47,813 nt of DNA. Origin: a virus. A program made the position numbers and the translations under genes. This document shows positions 1 through 5,652 of this stretch, one piece after another. Location: positions 1 to 47,813 of IMG/VR virus record IMGVR_UViG_3300027743_000010. One strand, written 5' to 3'. Each line of letters opens with the position of its first letter. Position 1 is the stretch's first letter. The notes under the pieces are model-generated. The model saw nothing but the letters and a program-made list of their open reading frames with translations, was not told the DNA's origin and searched no databases.

Positions 1-127
1 AAAGTTCTAACAACAACGCAACAGACAACAACGAAAGATAGGGTAGATACGTGCCAATGATTCAGTTCAGTGACAAGGATTTGATGCGCGGCAAAGTGGT
101 TGACCCCGCATGGTATGTAATGGATAT
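1..127. repeat. Terminal direct repeat, left copy
   Basis: The first 127 bases are identical to the last 127 bases of the window (47687-47813). This shows that the contig closes into a circle of 47,686 unique bases. The exact length of 127 matches a common assembler k-mer, so the repeat is most simply an assembly overlap of a circular or circularly permuted molecule, not a biological terminal repeat. The contig break falls between the Sak4-like ATPase gene and the SSB-like gene. Confidence 0.95.
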
Positions 128-440
128 CGTTTCGGTTGGTGAGGCTCCGTCTAAAGATGGCGGAAGCACCAACTATCCCGTTGAAGGTATCATTGTCCGT
201 AACGCAGATACGGGTGGTGAGGAATTCAAGGGTATGATCATCGAGTGGAATTTCAATAGCAAGGCTATTGGTTTCGCAGCAGGTCTTCTCCAAGCATTGG
301 GCGCTGATGTCAAATCAGGTGAACGCTACAAGCTGGAAATGGCAGCAGGTAGACAGGTGGAAGTGTTTGTGGAGAATGGCGAATGGCAGGGCCGCATCGT
401 TAACAGGGTGAATCACAAGTATCGCCCCGTTCGTGGCTAA
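51..440 (+). CDS. SSB-like / Sak4-associated DNA-binding protein
   Basis: A 129-residue protein directly downstream of the Sak4-like ATPase across the contig join (47696 is equivalent to 10). Alternating beta-rich segments, the central EFKGMIIEWNFNSKAIGF stretch and the position next to a recombination ATPase resemble phage single-stranded-DNA-binding proteins that partner annealing recombinases. I see no diagnostic catalytic motif and no acidic SSB-type tail. A GTG start at 51 is chosen because AGGG lies seven bases upstream; ATG at 57 is the alternative. Arginine is mostly CGC or CGT, unlike the AGA-rich polymerase gene, which suggests strong expression. The SSB role is inferred mainly from context. 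Confidence 0.55.
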   Translation: MPMIQFSDKDLMRGKVVDPAWYVMDIVSVGEAPSKDGGSTNYPVEGIIVRNADTGGEEFKGMIIEWNFNSKAIGFAAGLLQALGADVKSGERYKLEMAAGRQVEVFVENGEWQGRIVNRVNHKYRPVRG

Positions 441-446
441 CTAAAC

Positions 447-507
447 GATGCGCGTTAATACTACCACTCCTACTTTAAGAGGTAGACGAGATTTGTAGGA
501 GCGCATC
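447..507 (+). other. Nested inverted repeats between genes
   Basis: The gap between the SSB-like and acidic-protein genes holds an outer perfect repeat, GATGCGC (447-453) with GCGCATC (501-507), and an inner one, CTCCTAC (467-473) with GTAGGAG (495-501). A competing pair, CTACC (461-465) with GGTAG (481-485), could form instead. There is no T tract, so this looks like a structured mRNA element or processing site, not a terminator. Function is unknown. Confidence 0.45.
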
Positions 508-528
508 AACTAATCAGTGGAGAGTGTG

Positions 529-723
529 ATGAAATACATGATGACGGACGATGAACAGATTGAGCTTCCATCTGTAGTACCTGATGGGGACGAAGTAGAC
601 GATATCATCGATGAAGATGAGGATGAAGACGAGGATGATGATATCGACGATGACGATGACGAAGATGATGAAGACGATATCAGCGAAGACGAAGATGCTG
701 ATAAAGACGAAGTAATCAAGTAA
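529..723 (+). CDS. Highly acidic protein, candidate DNA mimic
   Basis: A 64-residue protein in which about 45 central and C-terminal residues are almost all Asp or Glu, with scattered Ile. ATG at 529 is preferred over an upstream in-frame GTG at 517 because GGAGAG sits just before it. There is no transmembrane segment and no cysteine. Such composition is seen in DNA-mimic inhibitors (for example Ocr-type anti-restriction proteins), acidic chaperone tails and SSB-like acidic tails. It follows an SSB-like gene, so it may act as a detached acidic tail that recruits replication proteins. Both roles are inference; the coding call rests on the ribosome site and the codon-phase regularity of the acidic run. 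Confidence 0.6.
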   Translation: MKYMMTDDEQIELPSVVPDGDEVDDIIDEDEDEDEDDDIDDDDDEDDEDDISEDEDADKDEVIK

Positions 724-753
724 CTATCGGATGATATTCTAGATATCAGAATT

Positions 754-788
754 TGTCAATCTCCGTGCCATCGGATCCCCGATTGACA
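754..788. repeat. Inverted repeat in leader of cold-shock gene
   Basis: TGTCAATC (754-761) and GATTGACA (781-788) are perfect eight-base arms, with TCCG (762-765) and CGGA (772-775) able to extend the stem inward. The right arm contains TTGACA, so a promoter minus-35 element may sit inside the hairpin, but I find no convincing minus-10 at the right distance. Confidence 0.45.
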
Positions 789-820
789 CAAGTTGATACT
801 AGGAGATTCATTCGATAATA

Positions 821-876
821 GGGGGTACACTCAACACTATCACCCAGATAGATTACGAGTGTTGCCCCCGCCTTTT
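821..876 (+). terminator. Long hairpin plus T tract, terminator or attenuator
   Basis: GGGGG (821-825) and ACACTC (827-832) pair with GAGTGT (857-862) and CCCCC (865-869). The loop carries a further CTATC/GATAG mini-stem (837-841 and 847-851). The hairpin is followed by GCC and TTTT (873-876). It closes the SSB/acidic-protein unit and lies 28 bases before the cold-shock-domain gene, so it either ends transcription or attenuates it. Confidence 0.6.
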
Positions 877-903
877 AATGAATGTAGTGAAATGAGGGAG
901 AGA

Positions 904-1194
904 ATGGACGCGCATAAAATCGTGGGGCGCATAATTAAAGTTAGCAAAAATGGATGGGGGTTTATTAGTTCAAAAAATATAGAATTCACCCGAATATTCT
1001 TTCACTGGACAGCACTTCAGCAAGATACACTTCCTTTTCTGGAACTTAGGACAGGAATGATAGTAGAATTCATTCCATTACAGATTCCAGGTAAGGGATG
1101 GAGAGCTATTCATGTGAGTGTGATTAGTAAACCTGAGTTTAAAGTAGAGGCAGTAAATGACGGAACCACTGAAGTGCCCCCATTGTCAGAATGA
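904..1194 (+). CDS. Cold-shock-domain-like nucleic-acid-binding protein
   Basis: A 96-residue protein whose first 70 residues match a cold-shock domain. It begins GRIIKV, has NGWGFISS (16-23) at the RNP1 position and RIFFHW (30-35) at the RNP2 position, and then a GMIVEF strand and a KGWRAIHV strand. The family binds single-stranded RNA or DNA and can melt hairpins or antiterminate. ATG 904 is chosen because GAGGGAG lies a few bases upstream; a longer frame reaching back to a TTG at 793 would translate the terminator hairpin. The C-terminal 25 residues are outside the domain. Its 3' end overlaps the next small zinc-protein gene by 38 bases. Placement before the polymerase suggests a replication or transcription role (inference). 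Confidence 0.7.
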   Translation: MDAHKIVGRIIKVSKNGWGFISSKNIEFTRIFFHWTALQQDTLPFLELRTGMIVEFIPLQIPGKGWRAIHVSVISKPEFKVEAVNDGTTEVPPLSE

Positions 1195-1336
1195 TGACAG
1201 AAGATTAATTGAAAATGTAGCATTACACATTGAGATTACCACAGTTAAGACTCATTTGTGCGCGTGTTGTTCTAGGGAATGGGAAACTAAAGAAACAGTC
1301 AATCAGCCCAAATCAAAATTGGAACCAAATAAATGA
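1157..1336 (+). CDS. Small zinc-ribbon protein
   Basis: A 59-residue frame with a treble of good signs: AGAGG eight bases before ATG 1157, stop overlapping the polymerase start as ATGA, and two cysteine knuckles. Residues 7-10 read CPHC and residues 35-38 read CACC, a spacing typical of a small zinc ribbon. The start lies inside the last codons of the cold-shock-domain gene in another frame. Translational coupling to the polymerase is likely because that gene has only a weak ribosome site of its own. A role as a replication accessory protein is inferred from position only. Confidence 0.65.
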   Translation: MTEPLKCPHCQNDDRRLIENVALHIEITTVKTHLCACCSREWETKETVNQPKSKLEPNK

Positions 1337-3810
1337 AGTACGTGCCCGGAACTGGAGCTATTGGCGCCAAGTTAATGATACTTGGCGAAGCTCCTACACA
1401 TGAAGATAACATAGCTGGTCGTCCATTCTCCGGCAGTCAAGGTAGAGAATTAACTCGGCTTCTAAAGGAAGCAGGAATTAATATAGGTGACTGTTGGCTT
1501 AGTTATGTGTCTAAGTATTCAGTTCCACCTAATCTAGATAAGAAGAAACTACCATTTCATATACGCGCCCGTGAATTCGGTGTGGATATGGAAAAACAAC
1601 TAGAGGAGTTGAGAGTTGAGATAAATGACATTAAACCTAACTGCATACTGTCTCTCGGGGGGACTGCTCTATGGGCACTGTCCGGTAAAACTAAAATTAA
1701 TAAACAAAGAGGCTCTATCATGTGGGGTATGGGCAGTAAGTTTGTTCCTACCTATAATCCCGCACATCTTATATCTCACGCTCCGGGTGGAGAAATCAAA
1801 GGTTATTTTAACAGACAAGTAATAATTTTTGATATGAAGCGGGCCTATGCGGAGTCTATGTCGGCGGATATGAATCTGCCCAGTCGCGTGTTACAAGTAG
1901 CTTCTAATTCAGGTGAACTGTACGAGTTCTTAACTAGATATAAAGATAGGAAAAAACTAAGTGTTGATATTGAAGCCGGAGGCCATTGCCTTCCTATTTG
2001 TATTGGTTTATCTTTTAATCCAAATCATGGAATGACAGTTCCATTGTGGAATAGAGATGGAATATCAACCATTCCAAATTCAGACTTAGTTAGCATATGG
2101 CAAATGCTGGCTGAAGTATTATGGGAGAAGGACATTGTTGGACAAAACTTTAACTACGATAGAGATAAAATCCGAAGATTGGGATTCATTATTCGCAGAA
2201 TCCATAGTGATACATTGCTCAAAGCCTTTGCAATTAACCCTGAACTCCCAAAGGGGCTTGCATTTCTTACATCTATCTATACCAGAGAGCCCTTTTATAA
2301 AGATGAAGGAATGTATGAGGGGAGCACTAGAGATTTATTGCTCGGATGCGCGCGTGACGCTTGTGTCACATACGAAATAGATGAAGCAATGGAACCTGAC
2401 TTAGAGGAGTTAGGTATCACCAAGTTCTATAATAATTTCCTAATGTCTTTACCTGACATGTATCTAGAAATTGAGAATAATGGGTTTCATGTAAATAATG
2501 AAACTCGAATGGGATTACTTGAAAAGTATATTAAGTGGGATGCGCGACTTGGCTATGAAATGTTTGAACTGTCAGGAGTAGACGTCAATGTTTCCTCTCC
2601 CATTCAAGTACATGCATTACTATTTGATGAATGGAAATTGCCACGTCGTAAGGGTGTCGGTGAAGAAGAACTCACCGCTCTACTCAATCTCAAAAGCGGG
2701 ATTAAAAATCCTGAGCATAGGATTTGGATTGAAAAATGTTTGGAAAGAAGAAGGGTTAAGAAAACTATCAGCACGTACTTGTTTGCAATACCGGATTACG
2801 ACGGAAAAATGCGAACTACGTGCTTTATGTGTCTCGACACGGGTCGCACAAGTACAGGCCAACAAGATCCTCCTATCAGACCATTGGTAGATATTGTAGG
2901 TAGAGGTAAGAAAGCTGATATGAAAGTCATGGGCACAGCTTTCCAAGTATTCACTAAACATGGTGATATCGGAGCTGATGTTCGTGGCATGTATGAGCCT
3001 GATGAGGGAGAAATATTCGTACAGTTAGACTCATCACAGGCTGAGGCGCGTGTAGTATTTAACTTAGCAACCGATGAAGATGCATTGGAGGCAATAGATG
3101 TCCACGACTACCATGCTCTTACTGCTAGTTGGTTCTTTGGTGGTAACGAATCTGATTACTCTAAAAAAGTACTTGGCTATGAAAGCCCAATCAGATTTGC
3201 CGGGAAGACTTTACGCCATGCGGGCCATCTTGGAGCGGGTCATAGACGCGCCGCAACAGAACTCAATACACAGGCGCGTAAATATAAAATAGACATTACT
3301 ATCAATGAGTTTCAAGCTGAACGCGCATTGAAGATATTTCATGCGAAACAGCCTAAGATACAAAAGGTATTTCATGCCCAAGTCTTTGAAGAAATTAAAT
3401 CCAGCCGAAGGCTTACAGCCCCATTACCATTCGGCATCGACGCGGAGCGAGGTGGTGTACGAATTTTCTATGAAAGATGGGGAGATGACTTGTTTCGTCA
3501 AGCTCTGGCCTATATCCCACAACGAGCCGTCACTGATAATACCAAGGCAGCTTGCATTAGAATTAAGAGATCATTCAAAGAAGCGAAAATTATTCTTGAG
3601 GCGCATGATGCACTTTTGTTCGCAGTTAGAAAAGAGTATCTCGAAGATTTCATTCCCTTAGCTAAGAAGGAGATGGAAAGGCCAATCAACTTTAAGATGT
3701 GTTCATTACCTAGACGCAGCTTAAAGATTCCATGTGATGTAGAAATTGGTGAGAACTATAGGGATTTAAAAAAATACAAATTCGAAACTGAAACAACAGG
3801 AGTGAAATGA
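1333..3810 (+). CDS. UDG-like domain fused to family A DNA polymerase
   Basis: An 825-residue replicative polymerase. Residues 12-165 form a domain of the family 4/5 uracil-DNA-glycosylase type, with GEAPTHEDNIAGRPFSG at 18-34. A 3'-5' exonuclease domain follows: VDIEAGG at 211-217 (Asp212, Glu214), NFNYDRDK at 272-279 and RDACVTYE at 341-348. The polymerase domain has motif A at 565-573 (LDSSQAEAR), an O-helix motif B around 621-636 (R..GK...H..HLGAG) and motif C at 757-763 (AHDALLF). Odd points: the glycosylase motif that is usually HP(S/A) reads NPA (142-144), the iron-sulphur cysteines of family 4 enzymes are absent, the exonuclease Tyr is not visible, and the Glu after the motif C HD is Ala760. 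SPO1-type phage polymerases also carry a UDG-like N-terminus. The domain may be a non-catalytic DNA reader here. Confidence 0.92.
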   Translation: MKYVPGTGAIGAKLMILGEAPTHEDNIAGRPFSGSQGRELTRLLKEAGINIGDCWLSYVSKYSVPPNLDKKKLPFHIRAREFGVDMEKQLEELRVEINDIKPNCILSLGGTALWALSGKTKINKQRGSIMWGMGSKFVPTYNPAHLISHAPGGEIKGYFNRQVIIFDMKRAYAESMSADMNLPSRVLQVASNSGELYEFLTRYKDRKKLSVDIEAGGHCLPICIGLSFNPNHGMTVPLWNRDGISTIPNSDLVSIWQMLAEVLWEKDIVGQNFNYDRDKIRRLGFIIRRIHSDTLLKAFAINPELPKGLAFLTSIYTREPFYKDEGMYEGSTRDLLLGCARDACVTYEIDEAMEPDLEELGITKFYNNFLMSLPDMYLEIENNGFHVNNETRMGLLEKYIKWDARLGYEMFELSGVDVNVSSPIQVHALLFDEWKLPRRKGVGEEELTALLNLKSGIKNPEHRIWIEKCLERRRVKKTISTYLFAIPDYDGKMRTTCFMCLDTGRTSTGQQDPPIRPLVDIVGRGKKADMKVMGTAFQVFTKHGDIGADVRGMYEPDEGEIFVQLDSSQAEARVVFNLATDEDALEAIDVHDYHALTASWFFGGNESDYSKKVLGYESPIRFAGKTLRHAGHLGAGHRRAATELNTQARKYKIDITINEFQAERALKIFHAKQPKIQKVFHAQVFEEIKSSRRLTAPLPFGIDAERGGVRIFYERWGDDLFRQALAYIPQRAVTDNTKAACIRIKRSFKEAKIILEAHDALLFAVRKEYLEDFIPLAKKEMERPINFKMCSLPRRSLKIPCDVEIGENYRDLKKYKFETETTGVK

Positions 3811-5084
3811 CTTGGCTAGAAACTGTATTAGCGCAACACTCCGAACTAGAGAGTCCAACAAACTTTTGGTTATGGGGTTCGATGGCTGCCATATCAGCTG
3901 TTGTAAAGGATAACGTATGGCTGGACAGACAGATATACAACCTGTATCCCAACATCTATGTGATGTTCCATGCGGAGAGTGGTTTGAAGAAGGGGCCACC
4001 TATATCAATGGCGAAGCAGTTGGTGCGTGCTGTAGGTGGAACGCGCATCATCTCAGGACGTTCGTCTATTCAGGGTATATTAAAGGAACTTGGGACAGCA
4101 CAGACTCAACCGGGGGGCAAAGTTTTAAACAAGTCTACTGCTTTTATATGCTCAAGCGAGTTGACAAGTAGTATCGTCGAGGATAAAGTAGCGACTGACA
4201 TATTGACAGACCTATATGATAGACAGTACAATATAGGTGAATGGCGTTCGCTACTCAAGATGGAATCGTTCAATTTGAAAGATCCAACTATCACCATGTT
4301 GACGGCTACCAATGAAGCTCACTCAGCAGACTTCTTTGGGAAGAAAGACATACACGGTGGTTATTTCGCACGAACATTTGTCATTAGTGAAAGCAAGCGG
4401 AATAGGGCTAACAGTCTACTTGTTCCTTTACTTAACCCTCCAAAGTATCTGGAGTTGGCTGAGTATCTGAAAGTATTGACAGAGTTAAAAGGCCCATTTG
4501 CACCATTAGCATGTGCCACCCCAACAGAGGTTTGTACCATTCCACACGTTGAATTGGAATCTGGTGAAACGAATTACTTTAGTGCAGCTGGAGTTCTCTA
4601 TCAGAAATGGTACGAGGAGTTCATCTTTACTATGCAAGACCAAGAAGTGAAAGATGATACAGGTACATTGAATAGATTCGGGGATTCCGTGCTAAAGGTA
4701 GCTATGATTCTATCTTTAGCTCGTTCCCCTGAATTGTATATTGACGAGGATTCAATGCAACTAGCAATCGACTACTGTGAGAAACTAGTAGGAAATGTAC
4801 GTGAAATGACTCATGGAAGGAAAGGGTTGAGTGAATCAAAAGGAATCAAGAATCTGATTATAGCTGAGTTACTAGGAAGGACAAATCACCAAATCAGTAG
4901 GCCCATGCTTTTGAAGAAAATGTGGGCACACTACAAGGAAGCTACTGAGTTGGATGAGATAATGCAGTCGTTTGATCAGGCAGGGATGATTAAGAGTGAA
5001 TCAATAGGCAACCAAATCATCTATGTGATGCCTGATTTGCAAGTGCAGGAACTTAAGAGACTGTTTGCGGGGAAGAACAAATGA
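3807..5084 (+). CDS. DUF3987-type helicase/primase-like protein
   Basis: A 425-residue protein with the layout of the DUF3987 group found beside phage polymerases: an N-terminal segment with SPTNFWLW (16-23), then YPNIYVMFHAESGLKKGPP (47-65), where a P-loop is expected, a Walker-B-like FICSSE (113-118) and a sensor-like TMLTATNE (163-170). The P-loop is degenerate: AESGLKKGPP lacks the Ser or Thr after Lys. The C-terminal part (about 330-425) is helical and may be a winged-helix region. It starts within the polymerase stop as ATGA, so the two are coupled. It probably acts as the replicative helicase or helicase-primase scaffold; whether it hydrolyses ATP is open. Confidence 0.7.
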   Translation: MTWLETVLAQHSELESPTNFWLWGSMAAISAVVKDNVWLDRQIYNLYPNIYVMFHAESGLKKGPPISMAKQLVRAVGGTRIISGRSSIQGILKELGTAQTQPGGKVLNKSTAFICSSELTSSIVEDKVATDILTDLYDRQYNIGEWRSLLKMESFNLKDPTITMLTATNEAHSADFFGKKDIHGGYFARTFVISESKRNRANSLLVPLLNPPKYLELAEYLKVLTELKGPFAPLACATPTEVCTIPHVELESGETNYFSAAGVLYQKWYEEFIFTMQDQEVKDDTGTLNRFGDSVLKVAMILSLARSPELYIDEDSMQLAIDYCEKLVGNVREMTHGRKGLSESKGIKNLIIAELLGRTNHQISRPMLLKKMWAHYKEATELDEIMQSFDQAGMIKSESIGNQIIYVMPDLQVQELKRLFAGKNK

Positions 5085-5275
5085 TGACCAAAGCCAGAGT
5101 GATTAACTTACACTGGGATGACATAGCTCATTCAATTCAAGAGGCTACTATAGAGGTAGAATTTCCAACAGGAGATACGCAGCTGTTCGTTGTACCAATA
5201 GTGCGTATGACGAATCGATTACCTGCTAGAAGGAATGCAACCGAAAACAAGGACTGGACAGATGACAAGAAGTGA
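5081..5275 (+). CDS. Small protein of unknown function
   Basis: A 64-residue protein starting inside the stop of the helicase-like gene (ATGATGA). The predicted content is beta-rich in the middle (ATIEVEFPTGDTQLFVVPIV), with a basic then acidic tail. I recognise no family. It belongs to the replication operon by overlap on both sides and is one of three short genes that end the plus-strand block. Confidence 0.6.
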   Translation: MMTKARVINLHWDDIAHSIQEATIEVEFPTGDTQLFVVPIVRMTNRLPARRNATENKDWTDDKK

Positions 5276-5471
5276 TCCTCCAGTCGAGGAACGTATACCA
5301 GATGTGGCTGCGGCTAAAAGATGTGTTGACTCCATCGTAGAATACATGTACCATGATGACGATTCACCATTTGCCGCGGAAGATTTGAGGTATTCGATTA
5401 AGCTATTAGTCGAAGAAGCGAAAAATGATACTACCACTCCCGACATACACAGAACTCGAGTTAAGTCCTGA
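5262..5471 (+). CDS. Small acidic helical protein
   Basis: A 69-residue protein if translation begins at ATG 5262, preceded by AAGGA; an in-frame ATG at 5235 would add nine residues. It overlaps its upstream neighbour by 14 bases. The middle (VDSIVEYMYHDDDSPFAAED) looks helical and acidic, and the C-terminus is Thr/Arg-rich. No family is recognised. Confidence 0.55.
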   Translation: MTRSDPPVEERIPDVAAAKRCVDSIVEYMYHDDDSPFAAEDLRYSIKLLVEEAKNDTTTPDIHRTRVKS

Positions 5472-5652
5472 GGAGGAGGCTGATGCGCGTCAATACAAAT
5501 GGGTGACGTGGTTCGTCAATCTACCTACATGGAAGTGTGTGAAGTGCGGAGCTGTAATGATGGGGCGTGTGACATATTGTATTTACTGCAAACATAAATA
5601 CGGTAGACATACGCCCCGTCCAGATGATTATGTCGAGCCTACTTTTTCTTAG
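5425..5652 (+). CDS. Zinc-ribbon protein at end of replication operon
   Basis: A 75-residue protein with WKCVKCGAVMMGRVTYCIYC (36-55), two CxxC knuckles that should bind one zinc ion. It begins within the previous gene in another frame (47-base overlap). Its last 14 bases overlap the end of the convergent late operon on the minus strand. The downstream part is basic and aromatic. A nucleic-acid or protein contact role is likely but unproven. Confidence 0.65.
   Translation: MILPLPTYTELELSPEEEADARQYKWVTWFVNLPTWKCVKCGAVMMGRVTYCIYCKHKYGRHTPRPDDYVEPTFS

Noticed and set aside
510-719. Long serine-rich open frame on the minus strand opposite the acidic gene
   Set aside because: It is the complement of a GA-rich Asp/Glu run, which gives Ser codons by chance; no ribosome site and no neighbours on that strand.
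793-903. Upstream TTG extension of the cold-shock-domain protein
   Set aside because: The extension would translate the terminator hairpin, and a good ribosome site supports ATG 904.
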